From CAUZFZ01 sp963579025 (GTDB lineage: Bacteria; Planctomycetota; Planctomycetia; Planctomycetales; Planctomycetaceae), in contig CAUZFZ010000003.1 of assembly GCA_963579025.1 (NCBI GenBank), positions 1-64,000 on the forward strand: a stretch of 64,000 nt of DNA, written 5' to 3'. Position numbers and translations under genes: made by a program. The notes below the pieces were generated by a model. It worked only from the letters and a program-made list of their open reading frames with translations, searched no databases and was not told the origin of the DNA. Each line of letters starts with the position of its first letter. Positions within the stretch are counted from its first letter, which is position 1. Shown piece after piece: positions 25,998 through 35,204 of this stretch.

Positions 25998-27440
25998 ATG
26001 ATCAGGATTCTCGGCCGCCGCTCGCGATTGTGTGACGGACTGACACGTCGCGAAATGCTCCGTGCGGGAGCAATCTCGGGGCTCGGGCTGGGGGTCTCTC
26101 TACCTGATGCCCTCGCGGCGGAAGCAGTCGGAACCGATTCATCCGCTGGCTCCGCGAAGTCCGTTATCCTGATCAATCTGATCGGAGGACCCAGTCATAT
26201 CGACATGTTCGATATGAAACCGCAGGCGCCCGTTGAGGTCCGTGGTGAGTTCCAGCCGATCGCTTCCAGCGTCCCGGGACTGCAGGTGTGCGAGCATCTT
26301 CCGCTCACGGCCAGGACGATGCACCATTCAACTTTGATCCGCACGCACACGCACCTTTACAACACTCACAGTCCCTACAACGTGCTGACCGGGTATTCCG
26401 GTCCTGTCATCGTGAACAACGTCGCCAAGCCGACCGACCACCCCAGCATGGGCGCGGTCATGCAGTACGCGGGACTGCGTTCCCAGGGAGTGCCGTCTTA
26501 CATCTGGATGCCCTCGCACCCGGGACACAGCCAGGGCAAATTCCGAGCGGGTCCGTTCGGCGGCTTTCTGGGCCGACAGTACGACGCTGTGTTCACGGCG
26601 TACAAACCTCGTTTCGAACAGAAGACAACGGGACGGAATACTCGCATCGATCCGCCCACGCCCTACGGTGAAGCCAAGCTCCCACTTCTGGACGAGATGC
26701 CGCCCATCGAACTGGACAGGTTGAACCGGCGTAAGTCACTGGTCCAGCAGTTTGACGACCAGACGTCACTGTTCGCGTCCAGCCAGGCAGCTTCGAACCT
26801 GACTGAGTACCAGCGTCAGGCATTCGAGTTGTTATCAACGAATCGCACACGCGATGCATTCGACCTGTCGCTGGAAGCTTCGGAAACGCGTGAGCGCTAT
26901 GGTCGCGACCTGTTCGGATCGAGTGTGCTAACCGCCCGTCGTCTGGTCGAAGCCGGTGCTCGCTTTGTGGGAGTCACGACCGAATCACAACTCGATGGAA
27001 AAGTTGGAGCCGGGCAGTGGGATACACACTCCAACAACTTCAATCTGTTGAGAAACTTCAACCTGCCGACTCTGGACCGGAATTATTCGGCGCTGATCGA
27101 AGACCTGCACGACCGCGGACTGCTGGAGTCCACGCTGGTCATTCTGATGGGTGAAATGGGTCGCACACCGAAAGTGAACAAGAACGCTGGCGGCCGCGAT
27201 CACTGGACGCAGTGCGGTTTCATTCTGTTGACTGGCGGCGGCGTCAAACGCGGATTTGTTTACGGCAAGAGCGACCGCCAGGCCGCATGGCCAGCCAGCA
27301 ACCCGGTGTCATCTGCCGACTACATCGCGACGGTCTACCAACTGCTGGGTCTGGACCCGCACATGTTGATCCGCGACGACCTGGGAACTCAGATCCCGAT
27401 CGCGCTGCACGGCCACGCAATTCATGACGTCATTGCTTGA
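25998..27440 (+). CDS. DUF1501 protein, Tat-exported
   Basis: The 480-residue protein has a twin-arginine leader (LTRREMLRAGAISGLGLGVSL) and the DUF1501 landmarks NLIGGPSHIDMFDMKPQAP, LTARRLVEAGARFVGV, LDRNYSALIEDLHDRGLLES, GEMGRTPKVN and GGRDHW. Another Tat-type protein of the same family follows at 31406 and again at 33046, so this is part of a local paralogue group. Its last 11 bases overlap the end of the convergent heme-protein gene. A coupling with the upstream divergent PSD1 gene is possible, but they do not share a direction. Confidence 0.9.
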   Translation: MIRILGRRSRLCDGLTRREMLRAGAISGLGLGVSLPDALAAEAVGTDSSAGSAKSVILINLIGGPSHIDMFDMKPQAPVEVRGEFQPIASSVPGLQVCEHLPLTARTMHHSTLIRTHTHLYNTHSPYNVLTGYSGPVIVNNVAKPTDHPSMGAVMQYAGLRSQGVPSYIWMPSHPGHSQGKFRAGPFGGFLGRQYDAVFTAYKPRFEQKTTGRNTRIDPPTPYGEAKLPLLDEMPPIELDRLNRRKSLVQQFDDQTSLFASSQAASNLTEYQRQAFELLSTNRTRDAFDLSLEASETRERYGRDLFGSSVLTARRLVEAGARFVGVTTESQLDGKVGAGQWDTHSNNFNLLRNFNLPTLDRNYSALIEDLHDRGLLESTLVILMGEMGRTPKVNKNAGGRDHWTQCGFILLTGGGVKRGFVYGKSDRQAAWPASNPVSSADYIATVYQLLGLDPHMLIRDDLGTQIPIALHGHAIHDVIA

Positions 27441-30400
27441 GCCGGCGGACGCGGATGCTACGAAAGTAGAACACGCTGCCTGGATCGTGCGCTTGAATCG
27501 CAATGGCTCCGCCTTGCGGATCGATCAATCGCTTTGCTCGTGAGGCCGGTCGTTCAGGGTTAGCCGGTTCGACGTAGTCGATGACCTGTTTGTCGTTGAG
27601 CCAGACTCCGATGTACTTTCCTTCGACGCGGAATCGAACTGTGAACCACCTGGTTTCGTCAACTGGCGATTCGGCCAGATCGACGATGGCATACAGACTG
27701 CCGGTCTTGCGTTTCTCTTTCTGCGTACTGTTGAGCTGCACCTCGTAGCCTTTGTGAAGGTATTTCTTATTGCGCAGCTCGCGGTCGGTGTGGAAGAAGA
27801 TTCCTGAGTTGGAATTCGGCTCGGCGCGGACTTCCGCTTCGAATTCGAAATCGACAAATGTGTCGTCCTGATCGTCGTCGCCGGTATAGAAAAGGTGCGA
27901 CATCCCATTGAGGCCGTGCACTTTCAGCAAACCATCGACAACAGTGAACGACCTGGGTTTCGTATTTGCGGTCCAGCCCGTCAGGTCGCGTCCATTGAAC
28001 AGTGGAATCCAGTCGGGTTCGGCGTCAGGCAAAGGCACTTGACGCGCATTGCCAAGATAGGCGATCAGGTTCCGCGTCTGCGTAAACGTGAGCGGCTTGA
28101 GCTGACCTTCCGGCATCATCGAGACGTTGGACTTCTTACGCACCTCAATCTCATCAACGGGGATGACGACGTTTTTGTCGAGCGTCGAAACCGTGACGGC
28201 CGCAGCGGTCTCTGATTTCACAAGGCCCGTGATCACGCGGCCCGATTCGGTCGTGATCACTTCCATCTGGAAGTCCCGCGAGACCTGTGCGCTCGGGTCG
28301 ATCAAGTTCTCCAGGACGTAATCCAGATTCGTTCGTTGAGCTCCAGTGATGTCGGGTCCGAGCGAACGTCCGTCGTCGAACAACCGATGGCAGTTTGCAC
28401 ACAGTTTCTTAAAAACGGCACGACCGGCGCTCAGGTCTCCGTGTGAGAGTTCGTGGGGTGTCAGCCGTTGTTTGAAACTCGCAATGCGTCGAGCCCGGTC
28501 TTTCGGCGTCGCGCGCACGTCACCCCAGACAGCAATGAGTCGCGATGTGAGACGCTCGTCCCCGAGATTCCGCACCTGGCGGGCCGTGAATGCGGGCACA
28601 TCCGACCGTGCAATCTTCTCAGTTTCAATGGCGGTCAACAGATGGCTGGCCCACGTTGCTCGGGATGCCAGTGTCTGGATCGCCTGTTGACGGGCGGTGG
28701 GCGGCATAAAGTCGTAGTGCTGCAGAATCGTGTCGACTGTCTCTGCGTGGTCGTATTCCGCGAGTCCTCTCAACACGCTGGATAACACGGCCCCGTCATC
28801 GATGAGGCTCAGTAGAACAGGCGCGAACCCGTCGACCTTTCCGGCGACCAGAGCATCAATGGCGATCGTTCGATCCGCTGGACCCGCAGACCGGTCGACC
28901 GCCAGCATCGCCAACTCACGCGCTGCCGCCTGGTCGTCGAAAATCAGAGCCAGACGAATGGCCCGCATGCCGACGTCCTTGTTGCCGCTGCTATAGAGCC
29001 GGGCGTACGCGGCGTTCCATCCGTCGGGCATGTCGACTCGCCGCCGACCTTCCAGGCCGTGCAGGATTCCGTCGAGGAGATCGAGTTGCGTTGTTGCATT
29101 ATCAGATTCTGCGAGCCGTGCCGTCAGGTGCGCCAGGCCAGCGTCCGAGGGATCCAAGGCAGCGACACGTCGCGCGATGTGACGTCTGACGAGTGACATC
29201 TTCGCCGTTGATGCGAGAGCGGTGAATCTGGCCAGATCATCGTGAACGAGTGGTTCGATTCCGTACCACAACATCAGGGGGATGTTCGCGTCGGTCTCGT
29301 CTTCCGCACGTGCGGCGAGCGCCTCGGCAATTGGCCAGCGCTGGTCGAGTTTGAGCCGCTGCAATGCACTCGCCAGATAGACACGGACAAGCGGCGACGG
29401 ATCGGATGCCGCGAGTTGGCGAAATCGTGTCAGTGTTGCCGCTGAGAGATTGGCGCTTTGCGAGAGATCACCTGTCACGACCGGCGATCGTTGCGTCCCA
29501 CGAGCTCGGCCCTCAGCCAGCAGCTGAGTTGTCCACGTGCGAATGTGCTCATCATCGTCGTCGTCGAGCTGCTCCAGCAACATCGATTCACTGAGACCGC
29601 CTGTAACGTGCAGTGCCCACAGCGCCCGCAGTTTCCGGGGCGTTGTAGAACTGTGGTCGAACAGGGCTCGCAGCATCTCGCGGACGGCCGTCATGTTGTC
29701 TCCCGCGGCTGCACGTTCCTGCAGCAGCCTTCGAGCGTGGCGCACGAACCAGTCGTTGCGGTGGGTCTGCAGGTCGACGAGTTCGCTGCTGCTGAGCATC
29801 GCGAGATCCACATCGCGATGATCCGAACTTCCGTACGCGATGCGGTAGATGCGACCGGTGTGACGCCGTGTGTTGCGCACGCTGTGACATTCGCCGGTGT
29901 CGGACCAGTCGCTGACATAGACACTGCCGTCGGGCCCGTAAGCAAGCGTGACGCCCATGAACCATGGATCGCACGAGCGCATCAGGTCGTCGCCATGCGA
30001 CGCGGTGTATCCGGAGCCCGATCGCTTCAGAATGTCGTTGTTCACTCGTCTTCCATGAATGTTGTTTGTGAACAGCGTGTTGCGATATTGATCCGGCCAC
30101 GTGTCGCCCAGATAGACCATCGTGCCGCAATGAGCGTGCCCGCCGCCGGCAGAATCTTCGGCTTCGGAACCGAGTCCATCCTGGACGGTGCCAGTTCCCG
30201 TGAAGTGCAGGTGATCGGCGATGGTGGGAATCCGCTGGTATGCGAATTCGCTGGATTTCCGATTGCGCCACGGTTCGTAGTGAGCGCCCGGTATGACGTG
30301 GAACAGATGCGGGTTGACGCAGTTGCAGACGAAGCTCTGGCCGTAGTCGTCCCAGTCAATGCCCCAGGGGTTCGTTGTTCCGTCGGCGTATGGTTCCCAC

Positions 30401-31077
30401 ACATGTCGAACGGGATGGTAGCGGTACACGCCGCCGTCGAATCGAACTCGCTCATCATCCGGCGCCCCTGGCCTGCCGATCATCGACCAGTTCGTGCGTC
30501 CGTGTGTGCCATACAGCCAGCCGTCAGGTCCCCACGCCAATCCATTCGCCATGTTGTGAGCGTTGGCGTGATTTCCAAATCCGTCCAGCAGGACTTGGGG
30601 TTCGCTGTCCGGCTGGTCGTCGCCATCTCGATCCGGAATGAAATAGAGGTACGGCGGCGACATGACCCACGCGCCGCCGAAGCCGACTTCGATACCGCTC
30701 ACATAATTGAGCTGGTCGTAAAACACCGTCCGCTTGTCGTGCTGACCGTCGCCGTCCGTGTCCTCCAGGATCACAATTCGATCACCAGCCTTCGTGCCGT
30801 GATGCGGATAGTTGTAGGCCTCGGCCACCCACAGTCGCCCGCGATCGTCGATGCAGAATCCAATCGGCTGCATTACATCCGGTTCGCCGGCAAACAACGT
30901 GACGTTGAATCCATCCGGAACAATCATCGTGCGAGCCGCCTCCTCTGGACTCAGCGGTTGGTCCGCGTCTGGTTCTGCGGCGTCCGTAACACAAATACTC
31001 AGCACCAGCGCGAGGAGCACAGAGGAAGCGGCAACGAATAAATGTGCGGTTTTTCGCAATTGGAATGCGTCGTGCAT
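27430..31077 (-). CDS. PVC-type heme-binding protein fused to DUF1080
   Basis: The 1215-residue secreted protein has a signal peptide, a membrane-bound-dehydrogenase-type beta-propeller (about residues 50-430, starting MIVPDGFNVTLFAGEPDVMQPIG), a HEAT-like helical region (about 430-840), a c-type cytochrome domain with CANCH near residue 890 (CANCHRLFDDGRSLGPDITG), and a C-terminal DUF1080 domain (about 1020-1213, beginning PLFNGRDLTGW). DUF1080 is a concanavalin-like domain of 3-keto-glycoside hydrolases. The fusion suggests sugar oxidation and hydrolysis linked in one exported protein; that is inference. The gene ends by overlapping the tail of the convergent DUF1501 gene. Confidence 0.9.
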   Translation of the reverse strand: MHDAFQLRKTAHLFVAASSVLLALVLSICVTDAAEPDADQPLSPEEAARTMIVPDGFNVTLFAGEPDVMQPIGFCIDDRGRLWVAEAYNYPHHGTKAGDRIVILEDTDGDGQHDKRTVFYDQLNYVSGIEVGFGGAWVMSPPYLYFIPDRDGDDQPDSEPQVLLDGFGNHANAHNMANGLAWGPDGWLYGTHGRTNWSMIGRPGAPDDERVRFDGGVYRYHPVRHVWEPYADGTTNPWGIDWDDYGQSFVCNCVNPHLFHVIPGAHYEPWRNRKSSEFAYQRIPTIADHLHFTGTGTVQDGLGSEAEDSAGGGHAHCGTMVYLGDTWPDQYRNTLFTNNIHGRRVNNDILKRSGSGYTASHGDDLMRSCDPWFMGVTLAYGPDGSVYVSDWSDTGECHSVRNTRRHTGRIYRIAYGSSDHRDVDLAMLSSSELVDLQTHRNDWFVRHARRLLQERAAAGDNMTAVREMLRALFDHSSTTPRKLRALWALHVTGGLSESMLLEQLDDDDDEHIRTWTTQLLAEGRARGTQRSPVVTGDLSQSANLSAATLTRFRQLAASDPSPLVRVYLASALQRLKLDQRWPIAEALAARAEDETDANIPLMLWYGIEPLVHDDLARFTALASTAKMSLVRRHIARRVAALDPSDAGLAHLTARLAESDNATTQLDLLDGILHGLEGRRRVDMPDGWNAAYARLYSSGNKDVGMRAIRLALIFDDQAAARELAMLAVDRSAGPADRTIAIDALVAGKVDGFAPVLLSLIDDGAVLSSVLRGLAEYDHAETVDTILQHYDFMPPTARQQAIQTLASRATWASHLLTAIETEKIARSDVPAFTARQVRNLGDERLTSRLIAVWGDVRATPKDRARRIASFKQRLTPHELSHGDLSAGRAVFKKLCANCHRLFDDGRSLGPDITGAQRTNLDYVLENLIDPSAQVSRDFQMEVITTESGRVITGLVKSETAAAVTVSTLDKNVVIPVDEIEVRKKSNVSMMPEGQLKPLTFTQTRNLIAYLGNARQVPLPDAEPDWIPLFNGRDLTGWTANTKPRSFTVVDGLLKVHGLNGMSHLFYTGDDDQDDTFVDFEFEAEVRAEPNSNSGIFFHTDRELRNKKYLHKGYEVQLNSTQKEKRKTGSLYAIVDLAESPVDETRWFTVRFRVEGKYIGVWLNDKQVIDYVEPANPERPASRAKRLIDPQGGAIAIQAHDPGSVFYFRSIRVRRLKQ

Positions 31078-31405
31078 GTTGGCTCACGATTCAGGAGTCC
31101 ATGACTTTGCGTTCTTCGCGATCTTCTGTTCGAAATGGCGGTGGAACAGAAGGTCGCAGAGGCCGCGAAGGAACAGACTGACTGAGGCTGTCGCAGGTCA
31201 TCCGAGGTTGATACGGAACTTGACTCAACTGCAGGAAGCTTCATGTGCGAAGATATCTACGGCATTCTTCTCCCGCATGATTTCAACCGTAGCCGATGAC
31301 TGCAACGAGACGCGGCGTGCGGCAGGTGGCGATTCGGCCAGGCGTCTGATTGTGATACTATGAACCGGTTCGCGAGGTCGCTCCCTGACTCGAGGCATCT
31401 GATCC
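31078..31405. other. Divergent intergenic region with inverted repeat
   Basis: This 328-base gap separates the divergent heme-protein and DUF1501 genes and must hold both promoters. The only visible structure is the palindrome at 31105-31170. No additional gene is supported. Confidence 0.5.
31105..31170. repeat. CTTTGCG..CTTCTGTT inverted repeat, copy 2
   Basis: CTTTGCGTTCTTCGCGATCT followed by TCTGTT is mirrored by AACAGAAGGTCGCAGAGGCC followed by GCGAAG, around a 14-base loop. It matches the pattern of the elements at 15673-15732 and 32892-32954. Confidence 0.65.
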
Positions 31406-32884
31406 ATGAGTAGCCATTTCACAGATCATCCCGCTCCGATGCACACGTTGCCCCGGCGCGACATGCTGCAGGCGGGGACGGTTGGTCTGATGGGACTTTC
31501 CATGGCAGACGTGTCTGCCTGGCAAAGCCAGGCGGCCGAATCGGGCGGGGGATCGTCGTCGCCACGCGCCGTGATCTACCTCTTTTTGACGGGAGGACCA
31601 TCGCAGCACGACACGTTCGATATGAAGCCGGACGGCCCGGCCGAATACAAGGGCGAGTTCAGTCCGATCCCCACACGCACCCCCGGAACGCATATTTGCG
31701 AGCACATGCCGATGCTCGCCGAACGCAGCCATTTGTGGTCGCTGGTGAGGTCGCTGACGCATTCCGACAGCGGACATGGCCGCGGCACCTACGTCATGTT
31801 GACCGGCCGGTGCGACATACCCGCGACGTTTCGTTCGAGCCTGCCGCAGTCGACCGACTGGCCGTCCATCGCGGCCGTCGCCGGAGCATCCACGACACGG
31901 CGGCAGAACCTGCCAACCAGTGTCGTACTGCCAGAGAAGATCTATCACTCGAATACTGGAGTCTATCCGGGTCAGTTCGCAGGGTTGCTGGGCAGTCGAC
32001 ATGAGCCGTGGATGATCGAAGCCACCGACAAGCCGCATGCGTATCACTCGTATTCGGGAGCGTTTCCGGAATACCTGTTCGATCTGCATAAGGGCGAATT
32101 GTCCGACAAGCGGGACTGGCGATTTGAAGTTCCGCACATGTCGCTGCCGGAAGGAGTGCTTGACGAACGCTTCCGCCGCCGCCGCGACCTGCTCGGTCAT
32201 GTCGAGCAACAGCAGAGTGCTCTGGCCGATCATGCGGCCGTTGCGAAGTACGAGCGAAACACGCAGTCGGCGATCACGATGATGACCGACTCGAAGTTGC
32301 GAGCCGCTTTGAATGTCCGGTCGTCCGACCCGAAGATTCTGGAACGATACGGCGATAATTCGTTCGGCTGGTCACTGCTGATGGCTAAGCGACTGGTCGA
32401 AGCGGGCGTGAATACAGTGCAGGTTAACCTCGGCAATTTCGGAAGCTGGGACCTGCACGGCAACAATTTCCCGTTGCTGAAGAACTACCTGTTCCCGCCG
32501 ACGGACCGGGCTGTGTCCGCATTGCTGGACGACCTGCATGACACGGGCCTGCTCGAAAACACGCTTGTCGTGATGGCCGGCGAGTTCGGGCGCACACCGA
32601 AGATCACGCACATTGCTCCGAATATCTACAAGCTGCCAGGTCGGGATCACTGGGCACCGCTGCAGTCCGTGCTGTTCGCCGGTGGCGGAGTACAGGGCGG
32701 CCGCATCATCGGAGCGTCGGATCGCGACGGTGCGTATCCCAGCAACGATCCACAGAAACCGGAAAACTTCGCGTCGACGATCTACCATGCCTTGGGTATC
32801 CCGCGAGACGCCGTCTGGCACGACGTCACGGGCCGGCCGAACCACGTTTATCTGGCCGATCCCATTGAAGGGTTGTTTGCCTGA
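31406..32884 (+). CDS. DUF1501 protein, Tat-exported
   Basis: The 492-residue protein has a Tat leader (LPRRDMLQAGTVGLMGLSMA) and the DUF1501 core with FLTGGPSQHDTFDMKPDGP, LLMAKRLVEAGVNTVQVNL, TDRAVSALLDDLHDTGLLENT, GEFGRTP and PGRDHWAPLQSVLFAGGG. Unlike the neighbour at 33046 it keeps the GRDHW motif. The two genes run in the same direction with a palindrome between them and probably arose by duplication followed by divergence. Substrate unknown. Confidence 0.9.
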   Translation: MSSHFTDHPAPMHTLPRRDMLQAGTVGLMGLSMADVSAWQSQAAESGGGSSSPRAVIYLFLTGGPSQHDTFDMKPDGPAEYKGEFSPIPTRTPGTHICEHMPMLAERSHLWSLVRSLTHSDSGHGRGTYVMLTGRCDIPATFRSSLPQSTDWPSIAAVAGASTTRRQNLPTSVVLPEKIYHSNTGVYPGQFAGLLGSRHEPWMIEATDKPHAYHSYSGAFPEYLFDLHKGELSDKRDWRFEVPHMSLPEGVLDERFRRRRDLLGHVEQQQSALADHAAVAKYERNTQSAITMMTDSKLRAALNVRSSDPKILERYGDNSFGWSLLMAKRLVEAGVNTVQVNLGNFGSWDLHGNNFPLLKNYLFPPTDRAVSALLDDLHDTGLLENTLVVMAGEFGRTPKITHIAPNIYKLPGRDHWAPLQSVLFAGGGVQGGRIIGASDRDGAYPSNDPQKPENFASTIYHALGIPRDAVWHDVTGRPNHVYLADPIEGLFA

Positions 32885-32891
32885 TGTCATC

Positions 32892-32954
32892 CAGTCCTTT
32901 GCGACCTTCTGTTCCAGCAATGTTTCGAACAAAAGGTCGCAAAGACCTGGACTG
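32892..32954. repeat. CTTTGCGACCTTCTGTT inverted repeat, copy 3
   Basis: CAGTCCTTTGCGACCTTCTG and its near complement ending CGCAAAGACCTGGACTG enclose a loop of about ten bases. It lies between two same-direction DUF1501 genes. Without a T-tract it is not a classic terminator, though the RNA would fold strongly. Confidence 0.65.
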
Positions 32955-33045
32955 ATGATTTCTGTTCCGGATTCATGTGGATCGCGTGGATCAGGCAGTG
33001 TCTCGCCGGAATGATTGACAATCTGCGTCACTTGAAACGAGCCTC

Positions 33046-34539
33046 ATGCTTCCGATCTTTGGCAGTCGCAAATCGTACTGCAGTGGAATCAGCCGACGTG
33101 ACCTGCTGCACATCGGCGGTGCCGGTGCGTTCGCTCCGGCGCTTGGCGATGCCATGCGTCTGGAGGCGTCTGAGGCGGACACGTCGGCTCCTGCGGCGCG
33201 CGCTAAGTCCGCGATCTTCATCTTTCTATTTGGATCACCACCTCAGCATGAGACGTTCGATCCAAAGCCCGAAGCCGCCGCGGAAATCCAGGGCGAGATG
33301 CAGGCGATTCCAACCTCGCTGCCTGGACTGCACATTGGCGAAGGTCTTCCGCGGACGGCACAGATTGCAGATCGACTGACTGTCGTGCGGTCGATGACGC
33401 ATCAATATCCGATTCACTGCTGCGCCTATGTCATGTCGGGAATGCCGACCTACAGCATTCCGCTGGAGACGCAGCCGCGATCTCCCGAGCACTGGCCTTA
33501 CATGGGGTCAGTGGTCGACTACCTGGAGACTCAGCAAAGCGGCATTCGCATGCCCGGCGTCCCGCGAAACATCGGCGTGCCGTGGCGATTCTGCTCGCGC
33601 GGAAGTTCGTCGAATCAGGCGGGACCGTATGGCGCGTTCCTGGGGAATGGCTTCGATCCGTTCTGGACAGACTTCACCGGCAAGGGCACAACGATCGTCC
33701 CGAAACTTAATACCGGTCAGAAGGAAGACGTGCTGGATCCGCATGGTGGTATCGAACCGTCGGGACGATTCCAGCTTGCGCCGGGTTGTCAGTTGCCGGA
33801 AGAGATCACATCGCGACGCTTCGACGCGCGACGGTACTTGCTCAATCAGTTCGATGAATCGCGCACGCAGCTTGAGCGGCATGCGGCTTCGGCCAACTGG
33901 GACGAGCAACAACAGCGGGCGTATTCACTGATCGGCTCGAATGGCGTCCGTGCGGCGCTCGATGTCCAGCAGGAGTCGGCGGCGCTCCGTGAGCGTTACG
34001 GCATGACGCTCTTCGGTCAGTCGTGCCTGGCAGCTCGACGACTGGTCGAAGCCGGGACGCGCTTCGTCACAGTCTTCTGGGATCCCTTCGGTCCGCACGG
34101 AGCGTCGGTGTGGGACACGCATTCGAACCACTTCCCGCGCTTGAAGAACTACCTGCTGCCAGTGTTCGATCAGACCTACTCGGCCTTGATCACAGATCTC
34201 GAAGATCGCGGCCTGCTGGATGAAACGCTGGTGCTTTGCACGAGCGAACACGGTCGCACGCCGAAGATCGATTCGAAGCCACCAGGAGCCGCGCGGCATC
34301 ATTGGTCGCGTGTGTATTCGTCGGTCTTCGCCGGGGGCGGTATGGCACGTGGCCGAGTCGTCGGGCGAAGTGATGCGATCGGTGGTGACGTCGCCGAAAC
34401 GCCCATTTCACCCAAAGACATGCAGGCAACGACCTATCACCTGCTGGGTTTCCCGGAAACAGCGACAGTGCCCGATCAGGCCTCGCGTCCGCATCCAATT
34501 GCCGGGGACGGGCAACTGCGAACCGAGTTACTGGGTTGA
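33046..34539 (+). CDS. DUF1501 protein, Tat-exported
   Basis: The 497-residue protein has a Tat leader (ISRRDLLHIGGAGAFA) and the family core: FLFGSPPQHETFDPKPEAA, LAARRLVEAGTRFVTVF, TYSALITDLEDRGLLDETL, SEHGRTPKID and ARHHWSRVYSSVFAGGG. Two otherwise conserved spots differ from its neighbours: GGPS is GSPP and GRDHW is ARHHW, so its putative active site has drifted. Only 29 bases separate its stop from the start of the selenoprotein gene, so the two may be co-transcribed. Confidence 0.88.
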   Translation: MLPIFGSRKSYCSGISRRDLLHIGGAGAFAPALGDAMRLEASEADTSAPAARAKSAIFIFLFGSPPQHETFDPKPEAAAEIQGEMQAIPTSLPGLHIGEGLPRTAQIADRLTVVRSMTHQYPIHCCAYVMSGMPTYSIPLETQPRSPEHWPYMGSVVDYLETQQSGIRMPGVPRNIGVPWRFCSRGSSSNQAGPYGAFLGNGFDPFWTDFTGKGTTIVPKLNTGQKEDVLDPHGGIEPSGRFQLAPGCQLPEEITSRRFDARRYLLNQFDESRTQLERHAASANWDEQQQRAYSLIGSNGVRAALDVQQESAALRERYGMTLFGQSCLAARRLVEAGTRFVTVFWDPFGPHGASVWDTHSNHFPRLKNYLLPVFDQTYSALITDLEDRGLLDETLVLCTSEHGRTPKIDSKPPGAARHHWSRVYSSVFAGGGMARGRVVGRSDAIGGDVAETPISPKDMQATTYHLLGFPETATVPDQASRPHPIAGDGQLRTELLG

Positions 34540-34568
34540 CCTGAAAGCTGGCTGGAACGGGTATATCA

Positions 34569-35180
34569 ATGAGCAACTCTCGAATCGTGTTGCATGTGTT
34601 TTCGGACTACGTCTGACCGTGGTGTTATCTCAGTACGGTCCGTATTGAACGACTCCGCAGTGCATACGACATCGAAGTGCGATTCCGACATTTTCCACTG
34701 CATCCGGAGACACCGGAGGCAGGTGTGACGCTGGAGCAGTTATTCGCTGGGCGCAACTTTGATGTGTCTGCTGCACAGCAACGGATGGCACGGCTGATGC
34801 ACGAGGAAGGGCTGCCGTACGGTTCGCGCACGATGACGTTCAACAGTCGACTGGCGCAGGAAATTGCAGCGTGGGCCGTCACGCAACCGGGCGGAGAGCA
34901 GATTCACGATGCACTGTTCCGCGCCTACTTTGTTGACGGTCGGAATATTTCGCAGCTCGACGTGCTGCAGGATGTGGCGGAAGCCATTGGACTCGACCGC
35001 GCCTCTGCGAAGGACGTTGTTGAGACCCGCTCCTATCGTGATGCCGTCGATGCGGACTGGAACGAGTCGCGTCGACTGGGCGTCACTGGCGTACCAACGT
35101 TCGTCGCTGGTGACCGCGGAGTTAGCGGAGCTCAGTCATACGAGATTCTGGAACAACTTGTCGCCACGGCCGGTGATTGA
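34569..35180 (+). CDS. Selenocysteine-containing DsbA/FrnE-type oxidoreductase (UPWC)
   Basis: Read through the in-frame TGA at 34614-34616, the gene encodes 203 residues of the FrnE-like DsbA family (thioredoxin fold with helical insertion). The TGA replaces the first cysteine of the CPWC redox motif: the sequence is DYV-U16-P-W-C19-YL. Downstream family marks include LHPETPEAG, VTGVPTFVAGDRGVSGAQSYEIL with the cis-Pro loop. Eight-base-pair hairpin TCAGTACG-GTC-CGTATTGA at 34630-34648 lies 21 bases after the UGA, matching the spacing and loop-G of bacterial SECIS elements. Taking the first ATG after the UGA instead (34677) would remove the active site. The start ATG 34569 gives a normal family N-terminus (RIVLHVFSDYV). 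No signal peptide, so it acts in the cytoplasm. Confidence 0.85.
34630..34648 (+). promoter_or_regulatory. Bacterial SECIS-like hairpin
   Basis: Eight continuous base pairs (one G-U) close a GUC triloop whose first base is G. The loop begins 21 bases after the in-frame UGA, within the range seen for SelB-recognised elements in bacterial selenoprotein mRNAs. A GGUC sequence spans the last stem base and the loop, as in the E. coli fdhF element. Confidence 0.7.
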
Positions 35181-35204
35181 CCGCTAGCCCTTCGTGGCCG
35201 GTAA

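Noticed and set aside
29458..31041. A 527-codon open frame on the plus strand opposite the heme-binding protein gene
   Set aside because: The opposite strand encodes a protein with clear propeller, HEAT and cytochrome domains; this frame has no recognisable motif and is a mirror of high-GC codon usage.
34677..35180. Shorter 167-residue reading of the DsbA-like gene starting after the UGA
   Set aside because: It would lack the entire redox motif and first strand of the thioredoxin fold, while the upstream frame matches the family perfectly apart from the UGA.
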